The translations under genes were made by a program, and so were the position numbers. Positions 32,410 to 41,312 of a DNA stretch of 64,000 bases are shown here, piece after piece (position 1 is the first letter of the stretch; the number at the start of each line of letters is the position of its first letter). The stretch is from Phenylobacterium sp. Lineage in GTDB: Bacteria; Pseudomonadota; Alphaproteobacteria; Caulobacterales; Caulobacteraceae. The stretch spans positions 62,001 to 126,000 of the forward strand of contig NZ_SCVD01000012.1 of the NCBI RefSeq assembly GCF_004297125.1. The letters are read 5' to 3'. The notes below the pieces were generated by a model, which did not search any database, was not told the origin of the DNA, and worked only from the letters and a program-made list of their open reading frames with translations.

Positions 32410-33326
32410 GCGATACGCCATGGACCTCCGACTTTTCCGTCCAGGGACGGGCCGTCCGGGTCAAGAAGACCGGCGCGGTGATCCCCCTCGATCGCGCCCT
32501 GGCCTCGGAAGCGGCGACCTGGTTCGGCCTATATCTCGCGATCCAGACCAAGAGCCTCGTGAACCACCTGCTGCCGCCGGGACCGACCGTCTGGTTCGCG
32601 CCGGACCGGCCGCGGCCCTGGTACCTGATCTGGGCGGCGGCGGCCTGGAACGGGGTGCGGATCGCGCGATCACCGGACGAGGCCCAGGCGGCATTCTACT
32701 TCGAGGACGCTACCGTCGCCGCGCCGCCGCCTCGCTGGCATTCGCGCGCCTTCAACTACGGTTGCGCCGACATCAGCAAGACCCGGGTCGCCGAGGTGTT
32801 CGGCGAGGTGTTCGGCTATCCCCTGTCGCTGGATCCTGAGGCCGGCGCCGGCCTGGCGGTCGAAAAGGGCGAGGGCAACGGCGTCCATGACGGGCGCATC
32901 GTCCGCCTGCCCCGGCGGGCCCGACCCGGCCGCACCTACCAGCGGCTGATCAACAACGTCGAGAACGGCCTGGCCGTCGACCTGCGCACGCCGTTCGTGG
33001 GCGGCAAGCCGGTGGTGGTGTTCCTCAAGCGCCGCCGCGTCGAGGATCGCTTCGCCAACCACAATTGCAGCGTCGGCATGGCCCGGCCCGAGGACGTCTT
33101 TTCGCCCGATGAGATCGAGACCCTAGGCGTGTTCTGCCGCGCCATGGGCCTGGATTGGGGCGGCCTGGACATCCTGCGCGATCGGACCACCGGCCGGCTC
33201 TATGTCGTGGACGTCAACAAGACCGACATGGGGCCGCCCATCGCCCTGCCCTTCTTCCACAAGCTCCTGGCCGTCGCCCGCATGGGCCGCGCGCTGCGAG
33301 CCCTGATCACGGAGCCAAGGTCATGA
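32406..33326 (+). CDS. ATP-grasp-like protein
   Basis: The 306-residue cytoplasmic protein has a late ATP-grasp signature: DWGGLDILRDRTTGRLYVVD followed by VNKTDMGPPIALP, where the Asp/Asn pair would bind Mg-ATP, and a Lys-rich strand ADISKTRVAEVFGEVFGYPL. ATP-grasp enzymes ligate a carboxylate to an amine or thiol. No close named homologue comes to mind. It is inside a run of genes overlapped by 4 nt on both sides, so it is in one operon with YHS, DoxX-like and MBL genes. Confidence 0.65.
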   Translation: MSDTPWTSDFSVQGRAVRVKKTGAVIPLDRALASEAATWFGLYLAIQTKSLVNHLLPPGPTVWFAPDRPRPWYLIWAAAAWNGVRIARSPDEAQAAFYFEDATVAAPPPRWHSRAFNYGCADISKTRVAEVFGEVFGYPLSLDPEAGAGLAVEKGEGNGVHDGRIVRLPRRARPGRTYQRLINNVENGLAVDLRTPFVGGKPVVVFLKRRRVEDRFANHNCSVGMARPEDVFSPDEIETLGVFCRAMGLDWGGLDILRDRTTGRLYVVDVNKTDMGPPIALPFFHKLLAVARMGRALRALITEPRS

Positions 33327-34234
33327 TCCCCTTCGTGCGTGAGTTGGCGTTCAAGTACGGTCGGCCCGACCGGGTGAGCCCGCTGATCCGGCGGGTGATC
33401 GCGCAGAACCCTGGCCCGTTCACCTTCACGGGCACCGGCGCTCATGTCGTCGGCCATGGCGAGGTCGCGATCGTAGATCCGGGCCCGGACGACCCGCGCC
33501 AGGTCGAGGCGATCCTGAAAGCCACGCGCGGCGAGCGGATCACCCACATCTTCGTCACTCACAACCATCTGGATCACTCCCCGGCCGCGCGACCGCTAGC
33601 GGAGCGTACCGGCGCCGTGATCTACTCCGGGACGACCTACTGCCGGCCCTCGGGCGGCGGGGATCGCCTCGAGGCCGGCGACGACCTGGCCTTCCGGCCC
33701 GATGTGGCGCTGAGCGACGGCCAGACCTTCCGCGGCCCGGGCTGGACGGTCGAGGCGGTCGCAACGCCGGGCCACACCTCGAACCACTACGCCTTCGCCT
33801 TGTTGGAGGAGAACGCCCTTTTCCCCGGCGACTGCGTCATGGGCTGGTCGACCAGCGTGGTCAGCCCACCCGACGGCGACATGGGCCTTTACATGCGCAG
33901 CCTGGAGCGGATCCGCGCCCGACGCTACGACGCGCTGTTCCCGGCGCACGGCCCGCCAATCCGGCGCGTGGACAGCTTCCTGGCGGCCTATATCGTCCAC
34001 CGCCGCCAGCGCGAGAAGCAGATCCTGCTGGCGCTTGAGACCGGCGGCCCGGCCACCGTGCGCCAGTTGGCCGCCAGGCTGTACGCCGACACGGACGAGC
34101 GCCTGCATCCGGCCGCCTGTCACTCCGTCCTGGCCCATCTGCTCGACCTCTACCGGCGCGGCGTGATCGACCTGGCCGGCGAGATCGGCATGAGGGGGCT
34201 CTGGCGGCCGCTCTTCATGCGCCACGCGGCCTGA
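33323..34234 (+). CDS. MBL-fold hydrolase with winged-helix tail
   Basis: The 303-residue protein has a metallo-beta-lactamase block FVTHNHLDHSPAARPL (HxHxDH), then ATPGHTSNHYAFALLEENAL with the second metal His, LFPGDCVMGW and a final ALFPAHGPPI. Residues after about 230 (ALETGGPATVRQLAARLYAD) form the winged-helix tail of LACTB2-type hydrolases. The family includes nucleases and thioesterases. It ends the four-gene operon. Confidence 0.88.
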   Translation: MIPFVRELAFKYGRPDRVSPLIRRVIAQNPGPFTFTGTGAHVVGHGEVAIVDPGPDDPRQVEAILKATRGERITHIFVTHNHLDHSPAARPLAERTGAVIYSGTTYCRPSGGGDRLEAGDDLAFRPDVALSDGQTFRGPGWTVEAVATPGHTSNHYAFALLEENALFPGDCVMGWSTSVVSPPDGDMGLYMRSLERIRARRYDALFPAHGPPIRRVDSFLAAYIVHRRQREKQILLALETGGPATVRQLAARLYADTDERLHPAACHSVLAHLLDLYRRGVIDLAGEIGMRGLWRPLFMRHAA

Positions 34235-34310
34235 GCCCATGCGCTCCCGGTATTTCACCGGGCGCGCGCGCCGACGCACCTTTCCGGCCTGACCCCAACA
34301 GGACCCCCAC

Positions 34311-35135
34311 ATGACGCTCACCGCCACCCAGACCACCTCCACCCTCTCCCGCCCGCTGGAGGACCGGGTCGCCATCGTGACCGGTTCCACCAGCGGCATC
34401 GGCCTGGGTATCGCCGAGAGCCTGGCCGAGCGGGGGGCGAACCTGGTGCTGAACGGCTTCGGCGACCCGATGGCGATCGAACGCACCCGCGAGACCCTGG
34501 CCGCGCTGCACGGCGTCGAGGTGATCTACTCCCCGGCCGACCTCTCGATGCCGGAGAGGATCTGCGAAATGGTCGCCTTCGCCCGCGATGTGCTGGGCCC
34601 CATCGACATCCTGGTGAACAACGCCGGCATCCAGCACGTCGCGCCGGTGACCGAATTTCCGAACGCCAAGTGGGAAGCCATCCTCGCGGTGAATCTCTCC
34701 TCGGCGTTCTACGCCAGCAAGGCCGTCCTGCCGGAAATGCTGGAGCGCGGCTTCGGGCGGATCGTGAACATCGCCTCTGCCCACGGCCTGGTCGCTTCGC
34801 CTTTCAAGTCGGCCTACGTCGCCGCCAAGCACGGGGTGGTCGGGTTGACCAAGACCGTCGCCCTGGAGACGGCCCGGATGGGCGTGACCTGCAACGCCAT
34901 CTGCCCGGGCTACGTCTGGACGCCGCTGGTCGAGAAGCAGATCGCCGATCAGGCCCGCGCCCACATGATGAGCGCCGAGCAGGTGATCGCCGACGTCCTC
35001 CTGACCGCACAGCCCAACCGCAGGTTCGCCAGCGTGGAGGAGATCGGCGCCTTGACCGCCTTCCTGTGCGGGGAGCACGGCGCCTCGATCACGGGAGCGG
35101 CGCTCTCTGTTGACGGCGGTTGGACCGCCCACTGA
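34311..35135 (+). CDS. bdhA: 3-hydroxybutyrate dehydrogenase
   Basis: The 274-residue SDR has VAIVTGSTSGIGLGIAESLA, IDILVNNAGIQHVAPVTEFP, catalytic Ser in VNIASAHGLVASPFKS and YxxxK as AYVAAKHGVVG, and the ending SITGAALSVDGGWTAH. The segment AHGLVASPFKSAYVAAKHG matches PHB dehydrogenases. It oxidises D-3-hydroxybutyrate to acetoacetate with NAD+, in turnover of polyhydroxybutyrate. Its stop shares an A with the start of the NADH dehydrogenase. The patatin gene at 39482 could belong to the same theme but is separated by four genes. Confidence 0.92.
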   Translation: MTLTATQTTSTLSRPLEDRVAIVTGSTSGIGLGIAESLAERGANLVLNGFGDPMAIERTRETLAALHGVEVIYSPADLSMPERICEMVAFARDVLGPIDILVNNAGIQHVAPVTEFPNAKWEAILAVNLSSAFYASKAVLPEMLERGFGRIVNIASAHGLVASPFKSAYVAAKHGVVGLTKTVALETARMGVTCNAICPGYVWTPLVEKQIADQARAHMMSAEQVIADVLLTAQPNRRFASVEEIGALTAFLCGEHGASITGAALSVDGGWTAH

Positions 35136-36448
35136 TGGCCAGTTCTCGCCAGAAGGTGGTGATCGTCGGCGCGGGCTTCGGCGGGCTCTCCGCCGCGGCG
35201 GCGCTGGCGAAGACCGACGCTGAGGTGACGATCATCGACCGTCGCAACCACCACCTGTTCCAGCCCCTGCTTTACCAGGTGGCGACGGCTGGCTTGGCGC
35301 CGACGCAGATCGCCAGCCCGATCCGCATGATCCTGCGCCGCCTGCCGAACATCCACATCGAGCTGGACGAGGTGACCGGCGTCGATCTCGCCGCCCGCCG
35401 GGTGCGGCTGGGCGAGCGGACCCTGCCCTACGACCAGTTGATCGTCGCCGCGGGCGCCACGCATGCCTATTTCGGCCGCGACGACTGGGCGGAGCACGCG
35501 CCTGGCCTCAAGTCGCTGGAAGATGCGCTGGCGCTGCGCCGCCGGGTGCTGCTGGCCCTGGAGTCCGCCGAACTGGACATGGACCGCGACGCCCGGGAAC
35601 GGCTGCTGACCTTCGTCGTGGTGGGCGGCGGTCCGACCGGCGTGGAACTGGCCGGCGCCATCGCCGAGCTGACCCGCCGGGCGCTGGCCTGCGACTTCCG
35701 CCGCATCCGCGGCCAGCGCGCGCGTATCCTGCTGATCGACGGCGGGTCGCGGGTCCTCAGCACCTTCTGCCCGTCCCTGTCGGCCTATGCGAAGCGCGCC
35801 CTGGAGACGCTGGGCGTCGAGCTGATGCTGGGCCAGCCGGTGGCCCATTGCGACACGCATGGCGTGAAGGTTGGCGAGGCGCGGATCGAGGCGGGCAACG
35901 TGATCTGGGCCGCGGGCGTCCAGGCCTCGCCCGCCGGTCGCTGGCTGGGCGCCGAGACCGATCGCGCTGGCCGGGTCTTCGTCGAAAAGGACCTGACCCT
36001 GCCGGGCCATCCCGAGGTGTTCCTCATCGGCGACTGCGCCAGCATCCGCGACGCCACCGGCGCGCCAGTCCCCGGCGTGGCGCCCGCCGCCAAGCAGGCC
36101 GGCGCCTATGCCGCCAAGGTCATTGCCGCCCGGCTTGCCGGCGCGAGGGCGCCCGGCCCGTTCCGCTACGCCAACGCCGGGAGCCTCGCCACCATCGGCC
36201 GGCAGGCCGCCGTCGCCGACCTCGGGCGCGTCAAGCTGACCGGCTTCCCGGCCTGGATCTTCTGGTGCGCGGCCCACGTCTGGTTCCTGATCGGCTTCCG
36301 CAACCGGCTGCAGGTCGTGCTGGACTGGGTGTGGTCGTATCTCACGTTCGAGCGCGGCGCGCGGCTGGTTTTCGAGGCCGTGACGCGTGGGCGCGATCCG
36401 GCAATCCGTGTAGCCTCACCGGCGGCGGAGGCGCGTATCGCCTCCTAA
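35135..36448 (+). CDS. ndh: type II NADH dehydrogenase-like FAD oxidoreductase
   Basis: The 437-residue protein starts with KVVIVGAGFGGLSAAAALA, carries the second Rossmann fold FVVVGGGPTGVELAGAIAEL, the motif IWAAGVQASPAGRW and FLIGDCASI, and has C-terminal hydrophobic membrane-contact helices (FPAWIFWCAAHVWFLIGF). NDH-2 enzymes oxidise NADH at the inner face of the membrane and reduce quinone. ATG 35135 overlaps the bdhA stop, which links NADH made by BdhA to reoxidation by this enzyme. Confidence 0.88.
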   Translation: MASSRQKVVIVGAGFGGLSAAAALAKTDAEVTIIDRRNHHLFQPLLYQVATAGLAPTQIASPIRMILRRLPNIHIELDEVTGVDLAARRVRLGERTLPYDQLIVAAGATHAYFGRDDWAEHAPGLKSLEDALALRRRVLLALESAELDMDRDARERLLTFVVVGGGPTGVELAGAIAELTRRALACDFRRIRGQRARILLIDGGSRVLSTFCPSLSAYAKRALETLGVELMLGQPVAHCDTHGVKVGEARIEAGNVIWAAGVQASPAGRWLGAETDRAGRVFVEKDLTLPGHPEVFLIGDCASIRDATGAPVPGVAPAAKQAGAYAAKVIAARLAGARAPGPFRYANAGSLATIGRQAAVADLGRVKLTGFPAWIFWCAAHVWFLIGFRNRLQVVLDWVWSYLTFERGARLVFEAVTRGRDPAIRVASPAAEARIAS

Positions 36449-36481
36449 CCGCGCTTCCTGGCAACTGGGGGAAAACCAGCC

Positions 36482-37420
36482 ATGGAGATGCAGCAGGTCC
36501 GCTACTTCCTCGCCCTGGCGAGGACGCTCAACTTCACGCGCGCGGCCGAGCAGTCCAACGTCAGCCAGCCGGCGCTGACCCGCGCCATCCAGCAGCTCGA
36601 GCACGAGCTTGGCGGGCCGCTGTTCCACCGCGAGCGGCAGAACACCCACCTCTCCGAGCTGGGCAAGATGATGCTGCCCTATCTGGAGCAGATCCAGACC
36701 CAGACCGAGGCCGCCAAGGCCCAGGCGAAGGCCAGCAAGAAGCTCGACAACGTCACCCTGCGGATCGGCGTGATGTGCACCATCGGCCCGCAGATGATCG
36801 CCGACCTGATCGTCAGGTTCCGGGTGGCCCATCCGAACGTAGACCTGGAAGTCATCGAGGAAGGCTCTGCCGAGTTGCAGGAGATGCTGTCCAAGGGCGA
36901 CCTCAACCTCGCCCTGTTCGGCTTGCCGGAAGCGCTGGACGTCCGCTTCCACGGCCTGCCGCTCTACAGCGAGCGCTTCGTGATCGCCCTGCCGGCGGAC
37001 CATCCGCTCGCGGCCCAGAACGTCGTGACCTGCCGGGACACTCACGAGCAGCCCTACGTCAGCCGGACGGATTGCGAGATCTTCGACTACGCCCGCCGGG
37101 AGCTTCGCGCGGCCGGCGTGTTCTGGAAGAAGGTCTTCTCCTCGGAACGGGACGACTGGGTTCAGGGGATGATCAAAGCCGGACTGGGCATCGGCTTCTT
37201 CCCCGAGCTCAGCGTCACCGACCCCGCCTTGGTCACCCGCCGCCTGATCGAGCCGGAGTTCACCCGCACGATCATGCTGGTGACGGTCCGCGGCCGTCCC
37301 CATTCCCCGGCCGTCGGCGCTTTCGTCCAGCAGGCCCGGGCATTCAAGTGGCCGCCGGGCGCCCTGGACCCCATGCCGTGCGGTTCCGACGACTGCGAAC
37401 TGGAAGCGGCCGACAGCTAG
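36482..37420 (+). CDS. LysR-family transcriptional regulator
   Basis: The 312-residue protein has the LysR helix-turn-helix at residues 3-60 (QQVRYFLALARTLNFTRAAE, then QSNVSQPALTRAIQQLEHEL) and an effector domain with VTLRIGVMCTIGPQMIADLI. It follows ndh with 33 nt of spacer and faces the MFS transporter, whose stop overlaps its own by 4 nt (CTAG). It may control the neighbouring transporter or the upstream redox pair; the sequence gives no direct evidence. Confidence 0.92.
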   Translation: MEMQQVRYFLALARTLNFTRAAEQSNVSQPALTRAIQQLEHELGGPLFHRERQNTHLSELGKMMLPYLEQIQTQTEAAKAQAKASKKLDNVTLRIGVMCTIGPQMIADLIVRFRVAHPNVDLEVIEEGSAELQEMLSKGDLNLALFGLPEALDVRFHGLPLYSERFVIALPADHPLAAQNVVTCRDTHEQPYVSRTDCEIFDYARRELRAAGVFWKKVFSSERDDWVQGMIKAGLGIGFFPELSVTDPALVTRRLIEPEFTRTIMLVTVRGRPHSPAVGAFVQQARAFKWPPGALDPMPCGSDDCELEAADS

Positions 37421-38625
37421 GCCGCCTGCGCCGCCGCCGGGGTCGCCCTGCCCGCCGTCGCGGGCCGCAGGGTCGCCGCGAGGGCCGCAGCCGTCACCAG
37501 CGACGCGCCGACCACACCAACCGCGGCGGGCCAACCCGAACGATCGTAGATCTGACCGATCACCGCCGCGCCGGCCAGGCCGCCCAGATAGTAGCTGGCG
37601 AGGTAGATCCCGCTGGCCGCCGCGCGGTCGTCGCGGGCGGCGCGGCCGACGAAGCCAGTGGCGGTGGCCTGGGCGAAGAAGGTCCCGACGGCGACGAGGG
37701 TCAGCCCTGCGATCACCGGGATGATCGTATCCGCCAGAAGCAGCGGCAGCCCGGCCACCGCCAGGCCCAGTGACCCGAAGAAGGTCGGCCGCGGCCCGAA
37801 CCGGCTGGCGACGCCACCGGCCAGCGGTGTGGTGATCATCGAAGGCAGGAAGACGAAGTAGACCAAGCCCAGGGCCATGGAGCTCAGTCGCAGAGGCGGC
37901 TCGGCCAGGACGAAGTTCACGTAGGTGAAGGTCCCCAGGAACGCGAACAGCACGAAGAAGCCGATCCCGAAACTGGCCACGAGGCATCGGTTGGTGAAGT
38001 GGGCCGCGATCCGCGAGAGGGCGGACCGGCGCATCTCGGCCGCCGCGGCGGCCATGGCCGGGGCTTGGCTCAGCGTCAGGTAAACCAGCGCAGCGCCGGC
38101 CAGGTTCAAGGCCGCGAAGGCGTAGAAGTTGACCGCCACGCCGGCGGTGGAAGCCACCGCCGAGGATACCAATCCCCCCACGAGATTCGAGACCACGTTG
38201 CCGGTGATGTAGGCCGCCAGCGCCCCGGCGGTCGCGGCGCCGGTGTTCTGCTCGGACAGGTAGGCCATGGTGAGGGTGAAGGCCGCGGACATGAATACGC
38301 CCTGCGCGATCCGCAAAGCTGTGAACGTCGCGAGGTCCGGGGCGTGGGCCAGCAGGGTCGTGGGGATGGCGAGCAGGGCCAGGCTGACCCAGATGCCGCC
38401 GCGGCGCGGGAGTCGGTGGCTGAGCAGGGCCACGACCAGGCCGGCGGCCGCCATGCCAATCGTGGAGGCGTTGACCGCCACGCCCATGGCCGAGCGCGAG
38501 ACCCCGTACATCCGAGCCAGGGTGGGTAGGATGGCCTGGGCGGCGAAGAGGTCGACCAGGGTCAGGAAGCCGATCAGGCCGATCAGGGTTCGGCGCAGCA
38601 GCGGGCTGGGGTCGGCGGCGGTCAT
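37417..38625 (-). CDS. MFS transporter (drug/sugar efflux type)
   Basis: ATG 38625 has GGAG upstream and gives 402 residues; the longer frame to 38691 has no support. Twelve hydrophobic segments are visible, such as LIGLIGFLTLVDLFAAQAIL, ALLSHRLPRRGGIWVSLALL (the MFS loop with RxG) and LALIGLVYF-type stretches at the C-terminal half. The family exchanges small molecules across the inner membrane using a proton gradient. It converges with the LysR gene. Confidence 0.9.
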   Translation of the reverse strand: MTAADPSPLLRRTLIGLIGFLTLVDLFAAQAILPTLARMYGVSRSAMGVAVNASTIGMAAAGLVVALLSHRLPRRGGIWVSLALLAIPTTLLAHAPDLATFTALRIAQGVFMSAAFTLTMAYLSEQNTGAATAGALAAYITGNVVSNLVGGLVSSAVASTAGVAVNFYAFAALNLAGAALVYLTLSQAPAMAAAAAEMRRSALSRIAAHFTNRCLVASFGIGFFVLFAFLGTFTYVNFVLAEPPLRLSSMALGLVYFVFLPSMITTPLAGGVASRFGPRPTFFGSLGLAVAGLPLLLADTIIPVIAGLTLVAVGTFFAQATATGFVGRAARDDRAAASGIYLASYYLGGLAGAAVIGQIYDRSGWPAAVGVVGASLVTAAALAATLRPATAGRATPAAAQAA

Positions 38626-38650
38626 GGGGTTTCTCCGGGTTGGAAGACGC

Positions 38651-38697
38651 AAAAGGCGCGTGGCGCGCCGGAACGGATCCGGGTGCGCCACGCGCCT
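38651..38697 (-). terminator. strong hairpin terminator after the cupin gene
   Basis: A 13-bp perfect stem (aggcgcgtggcgc 38654-38666 with gcgccacgcgcct 38685-38697) and an 18-nt loop. Read on the minus strand it is followed by TTTTG, so it ends transcription of the cupin gene and separates it from the MFS gene downstream. Confidence 0.85.
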
Positions 38698-38782
38698 GCG
38701 CCGAGGCCTTGGACTTGGGGGTTTGAGGCCTCGGTGGACCCGCGGCGCGCCGGGCGGGGGATAGCGGCGCCGCGGGCGGTGC

Positions 38783-39262
38783 TCACATGTGGTCGGCGGC
38801 GGCCGTAGCGTCGGCGTCGTTCTTGATGTCGGCGGCGATCAGGACGGCGGGAACCTTGCCGTTGTTCTTCCACCAGTGGCTGACGCCCTTCTTCTCCTCG
38901 GCGACCTCGCCGGCCTTGTGGTCGATGCCCACGGCGCAGGTGGAGTTGTACTCGGTGATCTGCCCCGAGACGGTCATGATGAGGGCGGGCCGGTCGGTGT
39001 GGCTGTGCCACGGCACGACACCGCCCGGCTCGACCACCAGCCGCCGCAGGCGCAGGCGGCGGTTGTCGAGGCCATTGATCTCGCCGCCCAAGGCGACGAA
39101 GGCGAGCTCGTTGTCGGTGACCTTGGACGGCGTCGTCTCGCCGGTCGTGCGGGCGTCGGCGCGCATCTGGTCAGCCGGGCAGGTCCCGGCCGAGGCGGCG
39201 CCGGACGCGAAAAGGGCGGCGGCGAGCGAAGCTGTCGCGGTGAGGATCAGGGAGGTCTTCAT
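38783..39262 (-). CDS. secreted cupin-domain protein
   Basis: The 159-residue product has a signal peptide (LTATASLAAALFASGAASA) and a cupin barrel: LRRLVVEPGGVVPWHSHTDR, where HxH plus later Glu and His bind a metal, and ALIMTVSGQITEYNS. One late cysteine and a His (VGIDHKAGEVAEEKKGVSHW) are visible. Small secreted cupins may bind metals or act as dioxygenases. It has its own strong terminator and stands apart from its neighbours. The preceding gap (39263-39481) probably holds its promoter. Confidence 0.85.
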   Translation of the reverse strand: MKTSLILTATASLAAALFASGAASAGTCPADQMRADARTTGETTPSKVTDNELAFVALGGEINGLDNRRLRLRRLVVEPGGVVPWHSHTDRPALIMTVSGQITEYNSTCAVGIDHKAGEVAEEKKGVSHWWKNNGKVPAVLIAADIKNDADATAAADHM

Positions 39263-39481
39263 CGGGGTCTCTCTTGGGGTGTTCGATGATCCGAACCTAG
39301 AGAGCGGCCGCGGCGCGCTGAATTCGCTTTAAGTTATGGCGGCCATGCGCGGAGGGTTCACGCTCCGCATGACTGTTGAATACTTCACCTGCTCGCGTGG
39401 ATGCTGCCGATGTGCTGGCCGCATGGCGCCATTACCCAACCGACATTTCCGCAGCGGGGCGCGGCTTGCGACAAGGACGGC
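39263..39481. promoter_or_regulatory. divergent promoter region for cupin and patatin genes
   Basis: The gap separates two divergent genes and so must hold both promoters. The AT-richer stretch ttcgctttaagttatgg near 39328 is a candidate -10 element area. No clear hexamer pair or operator can be assigned. Confidence 0.4.
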
Positions 39482-40651
39482 ATGAAGACCGCCGCCAAGA
39501 TCTCAGCCGCCCTCGACAAGTCCAAGCTGGGCCAGGTCGTCCTGGTGTTTCAGGGCGGCGGCGCCCTGGGCGCTTATCAGGCCGGCGTCTACCAGGCCCT
39601 GCAGGAGGCGGGCGTCGAACCCGACTGGGTGATCGGCACCTCGATCGGGGCGATCAACGCCGCCTTGATCGCCGGCAACGCGCCCGGCCAGCGCCTTGAG
39701 CGGATGCGCGAGTTTTGGGACCGCATGACCCACTCGCGCACCACGCAGTTCGCCGGGATGCTGCCCGGGATCGGGACCCTGATGGCCAACGCCATGACTG
39801 TGGCCAACGGCCTGGAGGCCTTCTTCCGCCCGAACCCCTGGGCGTTCCTCGGCATGCAGACCCCCCTCGGGTCCGAGCTGGCCGGCTACTATTCCACCGA
39901 TCCGCTGGAGAAGACGCTCGGCGAATTGCTCGACCCCCAGCTGCTGAACGCAGAGCGTCCCCGGCTCACCGTGGGCGCCGCCAACGTGCAGACCGGCCAG
40001 ATGCGATACTTCGACAGCCGGGACGACGTTCTGACCGTGCGCCACGTCATGGCCTCGGGCGCCCTGCCCCCGGCCTTCCCCGCCGTCCGTATCGAGGGCG
40101 AGCTGTATTGGGACGGCGGCATTCTTTCCAACACGCCGGTCGAGGCGGTGTTCGACGACAAGCCGCGCCGTTCGGGCGTGGTGTTCGCGGTGCATATGTG
40201 GGCTCCGAACGGACCCGAGCCGGACTCCATCTGGAGCGTGCTCTCGCGGCAGAAGGATCTCCAGTATTCCAGCCGCGCGATCACCCACATCACCCGTCAG
40301 AAGCAGATCCACAAGCTGAGGCACGTGATTTCGGAGCTGGCCTCGAAGCTGCCGCCTGACGTGCGGGCTTCGAATGAGGTCGGCGCGCTCGCCGCCTACG
40401 GCTGCCCGACGCAGATGCACGTGATCCGCCTGCTCTCCCCGCCGCTCGCCGGCGAGGACCATGCCAAGGACATCGACTTCAGCCCCTCGGGCATCAAGGC
40501 GCGCTGGGCAGCCGGCTACGCCCACACCGCCCGGGTGCTGGACCAATCCCCGTGGACCCACTGTGTCGACCCCATGGAGGGCATCATCCTCCACGAGGCC
40601 GAGGCGGGCCGCGTCACCGAAGACATCGAACCCAAGGACATCCAGAAATGA
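39482..40651 (+). CDS. patatin-like phospholipase
   Basis: ATG 39482 with AAGGA upstream gives 389 residues. The patatin core is visible: oxyanion loop LVFQGGGALGAYQAGVYQAL, nucleophile GTSIGAINAALIAG and the catalytic Asp in YWDGGILSNTP. The C terminus with LRHVISELASKLP matches the extended type that carries DUF3734. The enzyme hydrolyses acyl esters of phospholipids. In several alphaproteobacteria such genes lie near bdhA; here bdhA is 4 kb upstream. Its TGA overlaps the DUF302 gene by 4 nt. Confidence 0.92.
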   Translation: MKTAAKISAALDKSKLGQVVLVFQGGGALGAYQAGVYQALQEAGVEPDWVIGTSIGAINAALIAGNAPGQRLERMREFWDRMTHSRTTQFAGMLPGIGTLMANAMTVANGLEAFFRPNPWAFLGMQTPLGSELAGYYSTDPLEKTLGELLDPQLLNAERPRLTVGAANVQTGQMRYFDSRDDVLTVRHVMASGALPPAFPAVRIEGELYWDGGILSNTPVEAVFDDKPRRSGVVFAVHMWAPNGPEPDSIWSVLSRQKDLQYSSRAITHITRQKQIHKLRHVISELASKLPPDVRASNEVGALAAYGCPTQMHVIRLLSPPLAGEDHAKDIDFSPSGIKARWAAGYAHTARVLDQSPWTHCVDPMEGIILHEAEAGRVTEDIEPKDIQK

Positions 40652-41157
40652 CCCGCATCGCCCGCCAATCCCTGATGGCCCTTGCCGCCGGCGTGAGCCT
40701 GGCCCTCTGCGCCGGCGCGGCCTCCGCCGTGGCCGACCCCACCGTCGCCAACCAGCCGGCCCACGGCGTGGTCCGCCTGGCCAGCGCCCACGCCTTCGAC
40801 GACACCGTCGCCCGCATCAAGGCCGATATCGCCGGCAAAGGCATCCAGTTCTTCACCGAGATCGATCAAGCCCAGCTCGCCAGGGGCGCGAAGATCGAGC
40901 TGCGCCCCTCCAAGCTGCTGCTGTTCGGCAACCCGCCCCTGGGCGCCCAGTTCCTGACCTCGAACCCGTATGCCGGCCTGGACTGGCCCGTACGCATCCT
41001 GGTGACCCAGGACGCCGCCGGGAAGGTCTGGGTCGCCTACACCGACTTCAACTGGATCGCCGACCGTTACGAGATCCGCGACCGGGGGGCCCAGATCCGG
41101 ATGGCTTCCGAGGTGGCCAGCTCGATCGCCGGGAGTGTCGCGGCGAAGGGCGACTGA
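40648..41157 (+). CDS. secreted DUF302 protein
   Basis: The 169-residue product has a signal peptide (SLMALAAGVSLALCAGAASA) and the DUF302 fold: GVVRLASAHAFDDTVARIKA, then FFTEIDQAQLARGAKIELRP and LLFGNPPLGAQFLTSNPYA. The function of DUF302 is unknown. Its start is coupled to the patatin gene, so the two share a transcript. Confidence 0.88.
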   Translation: MTRIARQSLMALAAGVSLALCAGAASAVADPTVANQPAHGVVRLASAHAFDDTVARIKADIAGKGIQFFTEIDQAQLARGAKIELRPSKLLLFGNPPLGAQFLTSNPYAGLDWPVRILVTQDAAGKVWVAYTDFNWIADRYEIRDRGAQIRMASEVASSIAGSVAAKGD

Positions 41158-41312
41158 GCTTGGCGCCGACGGCCGGCCAGCAGGCGTAGGGCGGCGGCGA
41201 CGCTCGTCGGCTCAGCGCGCTTGCACGTCGCTCCGATTCAACTTCGAAGAGCGACATCGGGCGGTGCGTGGAGAGCGTGACCCGCCGAGCAGCCCTGAGC
41301 TATGGTCCAGCA

